Shown here: piece after piece, positions 34,066 through 43,357 of the stretch | How the letters are laid out: each line of letters begins with the position of its first letter | How positions within the stretch are numbered: the first letter of the stretch is position 1 | NCBI RefSeq assembly: GCF_000025265.1 | Contig: NC_013739.1 | Span: 3,224,001 to 3,288,000, forward strand | DNA: 64,000 nt | Source of the DNA: Conexibacter woesei DSM 14684 | GTDB lineage: Bacteria > Actinomycetota > Thermoleophilia > Solirubrobacterales > Solirubrobacteraceae | Direction: 5' to 3' | Notes under the pieces: generated by a model | Told to the model about the DNA's origin: nothing | The model's database searches: none | Seen by the model: the letters and a program-made list of their open reading frames with translations, nothing else | Program-made: the position numbers and the translations under genes

Positions 34066-35510
34066 CCACCGCCGCCACCGATCGCCTGCTCGACGACCTC
34101 GCCGGATCCGGACCGGGGTCCGGACAGGGTTCGGGAACCGGACCGGGGTCCGGAACGAGCGCGGGCGCACGCACGAGCGCAGGCGACGTCGTCGTCGACC
34201 CGGAGGTGCTCGCTTCCTACCGTCACGACCAGGCTGCGCCCGGCCTCGTCCCCGCCGGCACGCCCGTCGCCGTCGTCCGCCCGCGCACGACCGCGGAGGT
34301 CCAGCACGCCGTCCGCACCGCTGCGCGCCACGGCGTCGCGGTCGTCCCGCGCGGCGCCGGCTCAGGGCTCTCCGGCGGCGCGAACGCGATCGACGGCTGC
34401 CTCGTCCTCTCGCTCGAGCGGATGACCGACGTCGTCGAGCTGGACGGCCCCTCGCTGCTCGCGACCGTCCAGCCCGGCCTCGTCAACGCCCAGCTCGGCG
34501 AGGCGGCCCGCCGCGAGGGCCTGCACTACGCGCCCGATCCCGCGAGCTACGAGTTCTCCACGATCGGCGGCAACATCGCAACCAACGCCGGCGGGCTCTG
34601 CTGCGTCAAGTACGGCGTCACGCGCGACGCGCTGCTCGGCCTGGAGGTCGTGCTCGCCGACGGTCGCGCGGTCCGCATCGGCCGCCGCGCTCGCAAGGGC
34701 GTCGCCGGCTACGACCTCGCATCGCTCATCTGCGGCTCGGAGGGAACGCTCGGGATCGTCACCGAGGCGACGATGCGGCTGATCCCGCCGCCGCGCTCGG
34801 CCGCCACGCTCGCCGCCAGCTTCCCGACGCTCGGCAGCGCCGGCGAGGCGATCGCGAAGATCACGCGCAGCGCGACGCCGTCGGTGCTGGAGCTGATGGA
34901 CCGCACGACGATCCAGGCGGTCGAGAAGATGGCTCCGCAGGGCCTCGACGAGGACGTCGACGTGCTCGTCTTCGCACGTTCGGACCTCGGCGGCGCCAGC
35001 GCGCTCAGAGACGTCGACCAGATGGCGAGATGGTGCGAGGAGGCCGGCGCGACGCTCGCGATCACGACCGACGAGGAGGCCGAGGGCCGGATGCTGATGG
35101 CCGCCCGCCGGCTCGCGTACACGGCACTGGAGCACCAGGGTGCGACGCTGCTCGACGACGTCGGCGTCCCACTCGGCAAGATCCCCGCGCTGCTGGAGGG
35201 GATCGAGACGATCGCGGCCAGACACGACGTCCTGATCGGCACGTTCGGCCACGCCGGCGACGGCAACATGCACCCGACGATCGTCTACGACCAGCACGAC
35301 CCCGACGCGGTCGCGCGCACGCGTCAGGCGTTCGCCGCGCTCGTCAGACTCGCGCTCGCGCTCGGCGGCACCGTCACCGGCGAGCACGGCGTCGGCCTGC
35401 TCAAGCGCGACTTCCTCGCCGACGAGCTGGGGGAGGCGCACGAGCTGCACCGCGCGATCAAGCACGCGCTCGACCCCGCCGGCCTCTTCAACCCCGGCAA
35501 GGGGATCTGA
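34062..35510 (+). CDS. FAD-linked oxidase, glycolate/D-lactate type (GlcD-like)
   Basis: 482 aa. The N-terminal FAD_binding_4 (PCMH) domain has VPRGAGSGLSGGANAIDGCLVLSL and EFSTIGGNIATNAGG. The C-terminal FAD-oxidase domain has FGHAGDGNMHPTI, TGEHGVGLLKRDF and the ending ALDPAGLFNPGKGI. It oxidises a 2-hydroxy acid to a 2-oxo acid, probably passing electrons to quinone or another carrier. An odd Gly/Ser/Pro stretch at residues ~14-35 is coded by a 30-bp-period repeat (14-bp copies at 34111 and 34141). Co-transcribed with its GntR regulator. Confidence 0.92.
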   Translation: MTTAATDRLLDDLAGSGPGSGQGSGTGPGSGTSAGARTSAGDVVVDPEVLASYRHDQAAPGLVPAGTPVAVVRPRTTAEVQHAVRTAARHGVAVVPRGAGSGLSGGANAIDGCLVLSLERMTDVVELDGPSLLATVQPGLVNAQLGEAARREGLHYAPDPASYEFSTIGGNIATNAGGLCCVKYGVTRDALLGLEVVLADGRAVRIGRRARKGVAGYDLASLICGSEGTLGIVTEATMRLIPPPRSAATLAASFPTLGSAGEAIAKITRSATPSVLELMDRTTIQAVEKMAPQGLDEDVDVLVFARSDLGGASALRDVDQMARWCEEAGATLAITTDEEAEGRMLMAARRLAYTALEHQGATLLDDVGVPLGKIPALLEGIETIAARHDVLIGTFGHAGDGNMHPTIVYDQHDPDAVARTRQAFAALVRLALALGGTVTGEHGVGLLKRDFLADELGEAHELHRAIKHALDPAGLFNPGKGI

Positions 35511-35568
35511 GCCCGCGCCGCCAGCGCCGCTGACCGCCACCGCGGCGCCCTCTTCCCAACCCGCCAAC

Positions 35569-35574
35569 TAACCT
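35569..35574 (+). promoter_or_regulatory. -10 element of the aroC operon
   Basis: TAACCT followed by 10 bases and ATG 35585; drives aroC-aroKB-aroQ-pepQ as a probable leaderless transcript. Confidence 0.55.
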
Positions 35575-35584
35575 GTACGGCCCT

Positions 35585-36751
35585 ATGGCGCTCCGTCTCA
35601 TCACCGCCGGCGAGTCGCACGGTCCCGGCCTCACATGCATCGTCGAAGGACTTCCCGCCGGCCTCGAGCTCGAGCAGGACGCGATCAACCGCGACATGGC
35701 ACGCCGCCAGCTCGGCCACGGCCGCGGCGGGCGGATGAAGATCGAGAGAGATCGCGCTGACGTGACGGCCGGCGTCCGCCACGGCCGCACGATGGGCGGA
35801 CCCGTCGCGCTCCAGATCCCGAACAGGGACTACGGCAACTGGGAAGAGCGGATGAACCCCTGGCCGGTCGAGAGATCGATCCCCGAGGTCCATCTCCCGC
35901 GCCCCGGCCACGCCGACCTCGTCGGCACGTGGAAGTACCGCACCGGCGACGTCCGCAACGTGTTGGAGCGCGCAAGCGCGCGTGAGACGGCCGCCCGCGT
36001 CGCCGGCGGCGCGCTCGCGAAGGCGTTCCTGAAGGCGGTCGGCGTCGAGGTCCGCTCGCACGTCACGCAGATCACCAAGGTCAGAGCGCCCGCCCGCACC
36101 ACCGCGCTGACCGTCGAGGACTTCGAGGGCGTCGACGAGTCGCCGGTCCGCTGCCTCGATGCCGAGGCGAGCAGAGCGATGGTCGGCGAGATCAACGTCC
36201 TGCGCAAGCAGAACGAGTCGCTGGGCGGCACCTTCGAGGTGATCGCCTTCGGCCTCGTCCCGGGCCTCGGCTCCCACATCTCGTGGGAGGAGCGCCTCGA
36301 CGGCCGGATCGCGATGGCGATGATGTCGATCCAGGCGATGAAGGGCGTCGGCATCGGCGACGGCTTCGACGTCGCCGGCGTGCCCGGCTCGCAGGCGCAC
36401 GACGAGATCTTCTACGACGAGGAACGCGGCTATTTCCGCGAGACGAACCACTCCGGCGGCCTCGAAGGCGGCATGACGACGGGCGAGCCGCTCGTCGTGA
36501 GGGTCGCGATGAAACCGATCCCGACGCTGACCAAGCCGCTCCGCTCCGTCGACATCGACACGAAGGAGCCGGCGCAGGCGCTGCGCGAGCGGACCGACTC
36601 CTGCACCGTCCCGGCTGCCGGCGTCGTCGGCGAGGCGATGCTCGCGCACGTACTCGCCGACGCGTACCGCACGAAGTTCGGCGGCGACCACATCGACGAC
36701 GTGCGCGAAGCCGTCCGCGCCTACGAGGAGCGGATCGGATGGCGCCGCTGA
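35585..36751 (+). CDS. aroC: Chorismate synthase
   Basis: 388-aa FMN-dependent lyase converting EPSP to chorismate, the last shikimate step. Conserved motifs are TAGESHGPGL at the N-terminus, GHGRGGRMKIERD, the Arg-rich ASARETAARVAGG, and the C-terminal ATTG-like stretch with PTLTKPLRSVDI. First of a four-gene overlapping run; it overlaps the next gene by 13 bases. Confidence 0.97.
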   Translation: MALRLITAGESHGPGLTCIVEGLPAGLELEQDAINRDMARRQLGHGRGGRMKIERDRADVTAGVRHGRTMGGPVALQIPNRDYGNWEERMNPWPVERSIPEVHLPRPGHADLVGTWKYRTGDVRNVLERASARETAARVAGGALAKAFLKAVGVEVRSHVTQITKVRAPARTTALTVEDFEGVDESPVRCLDAEASRAMVGEINVLRKQNESLGGTFEVIAFGLVPGLGSHISWEERLDGRIAMAMMSIQAMKGVGIGDGFDVAGVPGSQAHDEIFYDEERGYFRETNHSGGLEGGMTTGEPLVVRVAMKPIPTLTKPLRSVDIDTKEPAQALRERTDSCTVPAAGVVGEAMLAHVLADAYRTKFGGDHIDDVREAVRAYEERIGWRR

Positions 36752-38337
36752 CCAGCGAGCCGCAGGAGCTGACGTTGCCCGAGCGCTCCGCGCTCGTCTT
36801 CGTCGGCTTCATGGGCGCAGGCAAGACGACGGCCGCACGCCGGCTCGCGAAGCGCTTCGGCGTCGACGTCACGGACGCCGACGCGCAGATAGCCGAGCAC
36901 CTCGGCATGCCGATCGACCGCTGCTTCGCCGAGCAGGGCGAGGCGGCGTTCCGCGCGCTGGAGGAGCAGCTCGTCGGCGACCTGCTCGAGCAGGCCCGTG
37001 GCGGCGTCTTCTCGCTCGGCGGCGGCGCGCTGCAGTCCACCCGCATCCGCGACGCGCTCAGACGCCACACGACGATCCTGCTCGACGTCGACGTGAACGT
37101 CGCGTGGGAGCGTGCCGCCGGTCGCGGCCGCCCGCTCGCGCGCGACCCGCAGGAGTTCCGCGACCTCTACATCCGCCGGCGCCCGATGTACATGGCCGCC
37201 GCCGACGTCGTCGTGCCGGCCGACCGCCGAGACCGCATCGACGACGCGCTGCCGTCGATCCTGGCGCTCGCCGGCGCGCGGGCGGGCGGGATGGACAGCC
37301 GCCTGCTGTGGGCGACGAGCGCGTCCGGCGACTACCCCGTCTTCGTCGGCCGCGACCTGCTCGGCGCGTCGCTCTCGCCGGTGCGCGGGAACGGCTTCCT
37401 CGTCACCGACGACCAGGTCGGCCCGCGGTACGCGCAGCGGCTGGGCGACGCGATCGCGGCGACGATCACGATCCCCGCGGGGGAGACGAACAAGACGCTG
37501 CAGACGGCGGAGACCGCCTGGGTCGCGCTCGGCGAGCACGGCATGACGCAGAGCGACCACCTCGTCGCGCTCGGCGGCGGCGTCGTCGGCGACCTCGCCG
37601 GATTCGTCGCCGCGACCTACCAGCGCGGCGTCCCGATCGTGCAGATCCCGACGACGCTCGTCGCGCAGGTCGACTCCGCCTTCGGCGGCAAGACCGGCGT
37701 CGACCTGCCGAGCGCGAAGAACTACGTCGGCGCCTACCACCAGCCGTCGTCGGTCGTCGTCGACGTCGAGACGCTGAAGACGCTGCCGCGCGAGGAGGCC
37801 GCCGCCGGCTACGCCGAGGTCGTCAAGACGGCGCTGATCGCCGGCGGGCACCTGTGGGAGCGCGTCCGCACGGGCGACCTACCGGACGCGGACATGATCT
37901 TCGAGTGCGCGCGCACGAAGCTCGCGGTCGTCGCACTCGACGAGCGCGACGGCGGCGTGCGGCAGGTGCTGAACCTCGGCCACACGGTCGGCCACGCGAT
38001 CGAGACCGTCACCAGATACGCCACGTACCGCCACGGCGAGGCCGTCGGCCTCGGCCTGCTCGCGGCGCTGCGCCTCTCCGGCCAGGACACGCTGCGCGAC
38101 GAGGTCGCCGTGCTGCTCGCCGCCCAGGGGCTGCCGACGCAGCTGGACGCCGCCGTCGTCGACCTCGACGCGGTCGTCGCCGCGACCGCGCGCGACAAGA
38201 AGCGGCGCAGTGGAGCGCCCGTGCCATTCGTGCTGCTCGACGGGCCCGGAGCGGCGCGCCCCGGCTGCCAGGTCGCGGACGGCGAGCTGCGCGCCGCCGT
38301 CCAGGAGCTGGCGGCGTCGGGGAGCGCGACGACATGA
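36739..38337 (+). CDS. aroKB: Bifunctional shikimate kinase/3-dehydroquinate synthase fusion
   Basis: One 532-aa frame without frameshift. Residues 1-184 are shikimate kinase: Walker A GFMGAGKTT, shikimate-binding DADAQI, FRALEE and GGGALQS, and the lid RGRPLARDP. Residues 185-532 are 3-dehydroquinate synthase: GGGVVGDLAGFVAATYQRGV, QVDSAFGGKTGVDLPSAKNYVGAYHQP, the zinc ligands in EVVK and in GHTVGHAIE...HGEAVGLG. An ATG at the domain junction (37291) could give free AroB. It overlaps aroC by 13 bases and aroQ by 4. In most actinobacteria these are two genes. Confidence 0.96.
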   Translation: MAPLTSEPQELTLPERSALVFVGFMGAGKTTAARRLAKRFGVDVTDADAQIAEHLGMPIDRCFAEQGEAAFRALEEQLVGDLLEQARGGVFSLGGGALQSTRIRDALRRHTTILLDVDVNVAWERAAGRGRPLARDPQEFRDLYIRRRPMYMAAADVVVPADRRDRIDDALPSILALAGARAGGMDSRLLWATSASGDYPVFVGRDLLGASLSPVRGNGFLVTDDQVGPRYAQRLGDAIAATITIPAGETNKTLQTAETAWVALGEHGMTQSDHLVALGGGVVGDLAGFVAATYQRGVPIVQIPTTLVAQVDSAFGGKTGVDLPSAKNYVGAYHQPSSVVVDVETLKTLPREEAAAGYAEVVKTALIAGGHLWERVRTGDLPDADMIFECARTKLAVVALDERDGGVRQVLNLGHTVGHAIETVTRYATYRHGEAVGLGLLAALRLSGQDTLRDEVAVLLAAQGLPTQLDAAVVDLDAVVAATARDKKRRSGAPVPFVLLDGPGAARPGCQVADGELRAAVQELAASGSATT

Positions 38338-38807
38338 GAAGCCGCAACCGCGTGCTCGTCCTGCACGGCGTCAACCTCGACCAGCTCGGGCGCCGGCCCG
38401 CCGCCCACTACGGGACCGTGACGCTCGACAGACTCGAGCGCGGCATCTCCGAGCACGCGGCCGAGCTGGGCCTGCGCGTCCAGTTCTTCCAGAGCAACCA
38501 CGAGGGCGCGTTCGTCGAGCGCCTCCACCGCGCCGACGACATGGCCGACGCGCTGATCCTCAACCCGGGCGCGTGGACGCACTACTCGTGGGCGATCCGC
38601 GACGCGCTCGAGATCGCGGGGCTGCCGGCCGTCGAGGTCCACCTCTCCGACGTCAACGCGCGCGAGGAGTGGCGGCGCGTGTCGGTGATCCGCGAGCTGT
38701 GCATCGCGACGGTCGCCGGGAAGGGGCCGGACGGGTACCGCGACGCGCTCGAACGGGTACGAGAGGCATTGGTGTCGAACGAGGCGAGAGAGGACGAAGG
38801 CAGATGA
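38334..38807 (+). CDS. aroQ: Type II 3-dehydroquinate dehydratase
   Basis: 157 aa, dodecameric enzyme type, dehydrating 3-dehydroquinate to 3-dehydroshikimate. Motifs are LHGVNLDQLGRRPAAHYG (active-site loop with the catalytic Tyr), FFQSNHEGAFVE and LNPGAWTHYSWAIRDAL, then EVHLSDVNAREEWRRVSV. The loop differs from the usual NGPNLNLLG: Pro is Val and the second Asn of the loop is Asp. Overlaps its neighbours as ATGA at both ends. Confidence 0.95.
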   Translation: MRSRNRVLVLHGVNLDQLGRRPAAHYGTVTLDRLERGISEHAAELGLRVQFFQSNHEGAFVERLHRADDMADALILNPGAWTHYSWAIRDALEIAGLPAVEVHLSDVNAREEWRRVSVIRELCIATVAGKGPDGYRDALERVREALVSNEAREDEGR

Positions 38808-39895
38808 GCACCACCGCCGCCGGGGCCGCCGCGCGTGCCGACCGCATCTCCGCGGCGCTGCCCGAGCGCGAGCTGGACGCGCTGCTGATCACCGACCTCG
38901 TCAACGTCCGCTACCTGACCGGCTACACCGGCTCCAACGGGCTCGCGGTCGTCGGAGCCGGCGACACGCGCCGCTTCGTGACCGACTTCCGCTACGTCAC
39001 GCAGGCGCAGGAGCAGGTGCACGGGTTCGAGCGCGTGATCGGCGAGACCGACCTGCTCGGGGAGGTCGAGGGCGCGCTGCCGCAGGGCGACGTGCGGCTC
39101 GGCTACGAGGACCAGCACGTCTCGGTCCGCACGCGGGAGCGGCTGCGCGAGCTGCTGCCCGAGCGCGTCGAGCTGGTCGCGGCCGGTGGGATCGTCGAGG
39201 ACCTGCGGCTGGTGAAGGACGCGAGCGAGATCGAGCGGATCCGCGCCGCGGCGATCCTCGCCGACAGCGCGCTGACGCGCGTGCTGCAGGACGGCCTCGT
39301 CGGACGCGTCGAGCGCGAGGTCGCGCTCGCGCTCGAGTACGAGCTGCGCCGCCTCGGCGCGCAGCGCCCGAGCTTCGACACGATCGTCGCGCACGCCGGC
39401 CACGGGGCGCTGCCGCACGCGACCCCGCGCGACGTGCCGATCGCGTCCGGCAGCCTCGTCGTGATCGACTGGGGCGCCGAGCTGGACGGCTACTGCTCGG
39501 ACTGCACGCGCACGTTCGCGGCGGGCGAGCCGAGCGACCACGCACGCGAGATCTACGAGCTGGTCGCACGGGCGCAGCTCGCGGGCCTGGCGGCGGTCGG
39601 CCCGGGCGTGCTCGCGAGAGACGCCGACGCCGCCGCGCGCGACGTGATCGCCGCGGCCGGCCACGGCGACGAGTTCGGCCACAGCCTCGGCCATGGGGTC
39701 GGCGTCGAGATCCACGAGGCGCCTCGCCTCTCCAGAACGTCGAGAGCGACGCTCGCGCCGGGCAACGTCGTGACCGTCGAGCCCGGCGTCTACCTGCCGG
39801 GAGAGCTGGGCGTGCGGATCGAGGACCTCGTCGTCGTCACCGACGACGGCCACGACGTCCTCAACACGCTGCCGAAGGATCTGACGGTTCTCTAG
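38804..39895 (+). CDS. pepQ: Xaa-Pro aminopeptidase/dipeptidase (M24)
   Basis: 363 aa. The N-terminal creatinase-like domain has [18 protein letters not shown]. The C-terminal pita-bread metalloprotease has the five ligands in [54 protein letters not shown]. It hydrolyses X-Pro bonds. In many bacteria pepQ is followed directly by efp; here efp is 14 kb further on. Its stop overlaps the convergent MFS gene by 4 bases. Confidence 0.95.
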   Translation: MSTTAAGAAARADRISAALPERELDALLITDLVNVRYLTGYTGSNGLAVVGAGDTRRFVTDFRYVTQAQEQVHGFERVIGETDLLGEVEGALPQGDVRLGYEDQHVSVRTRERLRELLPERVELVAAGGIVEDLRLVKDASEIERIRAAAILADSALTRVLQDGLVGRVEREVALALEYELRRLGAQRPSFDTIVAHAGHGALPHATPRDVPIASGSLVVIDWGAELDGYCSDCTRTFAAGEPSDHAREIYELVARAQLAGLAAVGPGVLARDADAAARDVIAAAGHGDEFGHSLGHGVGVEIHEAPRLSRTSRATLAPGNVVTVEPGVYLPGELGVRIEDLVVVTDDGHDVLNTLPKDLTVL

Positions 39896-41181
39896 GCGTC
39901 CGCGCGCGGCGTGACGCCGGCGGCGCCCGCCGCCGCCGGGGCGCCCGGCGCCGTCGGCGGCACGTCGCCGGAGCCGCCGCTGCCCAGCTCGCGCGACTCG
40001 CGCGGCAGCAGTCCGAGCAGCAGGACCGACGCGGCGAGCACGCCGCCGACGGCCATCACCTCGGTCGCCCCGACGTGCTCCGCGAGCACGCCGACGAGCA
40101 CGTAGCCGATCGGGAGCAGCGCGAGCGAGCCGAGCCAGTCGTAGGAGGTCACGCGCGACAGGGCGTGCGGGGGGATCCGCTGCGCGAGCGCCGTCTGCCA
40201 CCAGACGCCGAACAGCGCGACGCCGATCCCGGTGAGCGCGCCGATCGGCAGCGCGACGGCGAGCGGGATCCCGATCGCGAACGCCGTCAGCAGCAGGCAG
40301 AACGGCAACACGAGCAGGATCCCGGCGACGAGCGGCCGCCGCGGACGCCAGCGCAGCGCGAGCAGCGAGCCGAGCGCCGTGCCGAAGCCGACGCTCGCTG
40401 CCAGCCAGCCGTACAACGCCGCGTCGCCGTACTGCTGCTCGGCGACGGTCGGGCCGAGCACGACGTACGGCGCGAACGCGCCCAGCAACTGGAAGGAGAA
40501 GACGGAGATCGTGACCCACACCCAGGTGCGGGAGCGGACCTCCTCGAAGCCCTCGCGCAGCTCGCGCCGCCACGGCGCCCGCGGCGCCGGCTTGCCGCGC
40601 TCGCGCGGGCGCACGAGCGTCAGCAGCGCGGCGCTGACGAAGAAGGTCGCCGCGTCGACGCCGAACGCGGCGCCGGTCCCGACCGTCAGCACGAGCGCGG
40701 TCGCGATCGCTGGCCCGGCGAACTCCGCGATCGTCTGCGTCAGGTTGTTGAGCGCGTTCGCCTCCTGGATCAGCTCCTCCGGCACCGTCTGCGGGACGAG
40801 GCCGCTGAAGGCGGGGCGGAAGAACGCCTCCGCCATGCCGAACAGCGCCTCGATCGCGATCAGATGCCAGATCGTCACGACGTCGGTGAGGATCAGGACC
40901 GCGAGCAGCGCGTGCAGCCCGCCGCGGATCAGGTCGGTCGAGAACATGATCCGATGGCGGGGGAGGCGGTCGGCCCAGACACCGCCGAGCAGGACGAACG
41001 AGACGTGCGCGAGCGTGTAGGCGCCGAGCACGAGGCCGAGATCGGTCGTCGAGCCGGTTCGCTCGGTCACGAGCAGCGCGAGCGCGACGAGCACGATCCG
41101 GTCGCCGGTCGTGGAGATCGTCTGGCTCAGGAACAGCCAGCGGAAGTCCCGGTGACTCCACAGCAGCGAAAAGCGGGCCAT
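39892..41181 (-). CDS. MFS exporter (EntS/MFS_3 type)
   Basis: 429-aa, 12-helix major facilitator. It starts ARFSLLWSHRDFRWLFLSQTISTTGDRIVLVALALLV, typical of the enterobactin-exporter-like group, and has GGVWADRLPRHRIMFSTDLIRG after helix 2 (motif A region). The C-terminal tail is Ala/Pro/Gly-rich. ATG 41181 is preferred; an upstream in-frame start lies inside the GH44 gene. It is 19 bases after the GH44 gene and probably co-transcribed with it. Cargo unknown. Confidence 0.9.
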   Translation of the reverse strand: MARFSLLWSHRDFRWLFLSQTISTTGDRIVLVALALLVTERTGSTTDLGLVLGAYTLAHVSFVLLGGVWADRLPRHRIMFSTDLIRGGLHALLAVLILTDVVTIWHLIAIEALFGMAEAFFRPAFSGLVPQTVPEELIQEANALNNLTQTIAEFAGPAIATALVLTVGTGAAFGVDAATFFVSAALLTLVRPRERGKPAPRAPWRRELREGFEEVRSRTWVWVTISVFSFQLLGAFAPYVVLGPTVAEQQYGDAALYGWLAASVGFGTALGSLLALRWRPRRPLVAGILLVLPFCLLLTAFAIGIPLAVALPIGALTGIGVALFGVWWQTALAQRIPPHALSRVTSYDWLGSLALLPIGYVLVGVLAEHVGATEVMAVGGVLAASVLLLGLLPRESRELGSGGSGDVPPTAPGAPAAAGAAGVTPRADA

Positions 41182-41200
41182 CGTTCTCGTTCGGCGTCCG

Positions 41201-43282
41201 TCAGCGACAGCGTGCGTAGCGGCGCGACGCGACCTTCGCACCGCGCTCGCCCGCGAGCTGGATGTGGACCGTGACGGTGAACCTGCCCCGTGGGAGGCGG
41301 TCGATCACGACCGGTCTGGCGAGCTGGCGCCCGCTGAGCCGCTTGCCTCCGCGCGCGCGGGGTCCGCCGACCACGACGCGCGCCGAGCGGATGCGTCTGC
41401 CGCGCACCGGCGATCTGAGTCTGAAGCGGAGCGTCGAGGTGCGGATGCAGCGTCTGTTCGGCGGGAGGCCGATGAGAGCGGCCGGTGACTGCCCCGCGCC
41501 TTCCGCTCTTCCCACGGGCGCCGCGCCCGGGCGACCGCCGACGCTCGGCGGAGCTCTCGTGCCCGCGCCGACGCCGGCGCCCGTGCCGCCGCCGGTCCCG
41601 CCTTCGCCTGTTCCGCCTCCGCCTCCTCCGCCGCCACCCGCCGACCCGGCTGGCACCACGAGCAGCGTCAGCGACCGCGGCGGCAGCGCGAGCGTGGTCG
41701 GCTGACCTTCGGCGGCGAGCGCGACGTCGGCGCCGCGGGCGAGCGTCGGCGCCGCGCGCGACCAACTCCACGACTGCACCGCAGCGCCGCCGGCCCCGCC
41801 GCGTCCGCTCACGGTGAGCGGGCTCGACTGCGGCTGGCTCGACTTGTTCACGAGGAGGACCGTCAGCGCGCCGTCGCCGCTGCGCTGCGCGGCGTAGACC
41901 GCGACCCGGGCCTGGTCGTCGCTGACCGACCGGACCCACGTGTCGCCGAAGCGGCCGCCGGCGCCGTCGTAGTTGCGGTAGACGCGGAAGGCGTCGCGTT
42001 CGACGCTCGCGGGACCGGGCGGATCCCAGCGCGCCGCGAGACCGACGCGCTCGCGCGCGAAGATGCCGAGCGTGTCGGCTTGGATCAGCGTGCTGAGGAA
42101 CGGGTCGGAGACCGACAGGTCGTACTCGCTCAGCGCCAGCTTCGTCCCGGGGTAGTGCTGGTCGACCCACGCCCGCATGCGCGGAAGCAGTTGGATCGGC
42201 TGGCCGATCCAACTCGGGTCGACGTAGGTCGGGTCCCACAGCGAGCGCGTGACGTCGGTCGTCTCGTCGCCCTGGCGGTAGTAGTGCAGGTCGAGGTAGT
42301 CGAGCAGCCGCTCGCCGCGGACCTCGCCGGCGGCGCGCATCCCGTCGAGGAACCACGCCGCCATCGCGACGCCGGCGGGCTTTGCGGGATCGGGTCTGCC
42401 CGCCTCCTCCGCCGCGCTCTTGAAGTAGTTCGGCCAACCCCACTCGGAGAAGCCGAGCACCTGGGCGCCGGGGTCGCCGTCCTTGACAGCCGCGGCGAGC
42501 GCGATCGACCTGCTCAGCAGCTCGGCCGAGGTCGTCGGCGCGGGGTGGACGTCACGATGGGTCTCGTCCCACAGGCCGGGCTCGTTGCCGAGGCCGTAGA
42601 AGCGGACCGCGCCGGCGCCGTAGCGTGCGCGGATGTCGGCGATCCAGGCGGCGGACAGCCGCTCGTCGGAGGGCTCGTTCGCGAGCGCGGGGTTGGCCGT
42701 CAGCGGGTTTCTGGCAGTGTCGCGGCCGTTCCCGCAGACGCCGTTCCACCTGTCAAACGACTCCTGTGACGGGAAGTCTCCGATCGGGTAGCTGCACGGC
42801 AGCGGCTGCGAGTACGCCGCCTGCTTCGCCACCCAGCCGACCATCGGCAGTGTCAGCAGCGTCTGGGCGCCGGTCGCCTGGTCGCCGTCGATGATCCGCC
42901 GGTACGCCTGCGCGGGCTCGGCGGGGGGAGCGGAGCAGCCAGGCCAGCAGCCGGCGACGTTCTCGAAGTACCAGTCGTTCGCCGTGTTCCACGTGTCGAT
43001 CCGCCAGTTGTAGCGATCGGCGTGGTTCCCTCCCCAGCGGTTCAGCGGCAGTGCCAGCTCTCTCGCCACCGCGGGATCGGCGAAGCTCATGCCATAGATC
43101 TCTGGTGCGATCGGGTGGCGGTCGGCGGTCGCGTCGACCGTGAGCGCGGGGCCCGTCGCGGCTGCGGCGGAGAGCGGTGGAAGCAGCGCAAACGCCGCTG
43201 CGACGGGCAAAAGCAGGCGTCGTAGGGGCGGGCGGCTGAGCGCGCGCAGCCACGGAGAACTGGTCGGCGACACGCTGCGCAT
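41201..43282 (-). CDS. Secreted GH44-family glycoside hydrolase
   Basis: 693 aa. A signal peptide (about 1-42, basic start then LLLPVAAAFALLPPLSAAAA) precedes a GH44 TIM barrel with beta-domain: PIAPEIYGMSFAD, NRWGGNHADRYNW, acid/base Glu in YGLGNEPGLWDETH, nucleophile Glu in KLALSEYDLS. GH44 enzymes cut beta-1,4-glucans, xyloglucan or mannans. From about 550 a Gly-rich linker joins a basic C-terminal beta domain. ATG 43282 is set by TACGGT 6 bases upstream. Four Cys near residues 110-190 may form disulfides. Confidence 0.9.
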   Translation of the reverse strand: MRSVSPTSSPWLRALSRPPLRRLLLPVAAAFALLPPLSAAAATGPALTVDATADRHPIAPEIYGMSFADPAVARELALPLNRWGGNHADRYNWRIDTWNTANDWYFENVAGCWPGCSAPPAEPAQAYRRIIDGDQATGAQTLLTLPMVGWVAKQAAYSQPLPCSYPIGDFPSQESFDRWNGVCGNGRDTARNPLTANPALANEPSDERLSAAWIADIRARYGAGAVRFYGLGNEPGLWDETHRDVHPAPTTSAELLSRSIALAAAVKDGDPGAQVLGFSEWGWPNYFKSAAEEAGRPDPAKPAGVAMAAWFLDGMRAAGEVRGERLLDYLDLHYYRQGDETTDVTRSLWDPTYVDPSWIGQPIQLLPRMRAWVDQHYPGTKLALSEYDLSVSDPFLSTLIQADTLGIFARERVGLAARWDPPGPASVERDAFRVYRNYDGAGGRFGDTWVRSVSDDQARVAVYAAQRSGDGALTVLLVNKSSQPQSSPLTVSGRGGAGGAAVQSWSWSRAAPTLARGADVALAAEGQPTTLALPPRSLTLLVVPAGSAGGGGGGGGGTGEGGTGGGTGAGVGAGTRAPPSVGGRPGAAPVGRAEGAGQSPAALIGLPPNRRCIRTSTLRFRLRSPVRGRRIRSARVVVGGPRARGGKRLSGRQLARPVVIDRLPRGRFTVTVHIQLAGERGAKVASRRYARCR

Positions 43283-43288
43283 GCGCTG

Positions 43289-43294
43289 ACCGTA
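43289..43294 (-). promoter_or_regulatory. -10 element of the GH44 gene
   Basis: TACGGT on the minus strand, 6 bases before ATG 43282; a leaderless start for the GH44-MFS pair. Confidence 0.55.
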
Positions 43295-43357
43295 CTTGAT
43301 GTCCTGATTGGTGGTGAGCAGTTGCGTGGTCGGCATCCCGCGCCGCGGCGGGGGATC

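Noticed and set aside
36739-38337. Frameshift or stop hidden at the AroK/AroB junction
   Set aside because: The frame is continuous through the linker, with both domains complete; the internal ATG is noted only as a possible second start.
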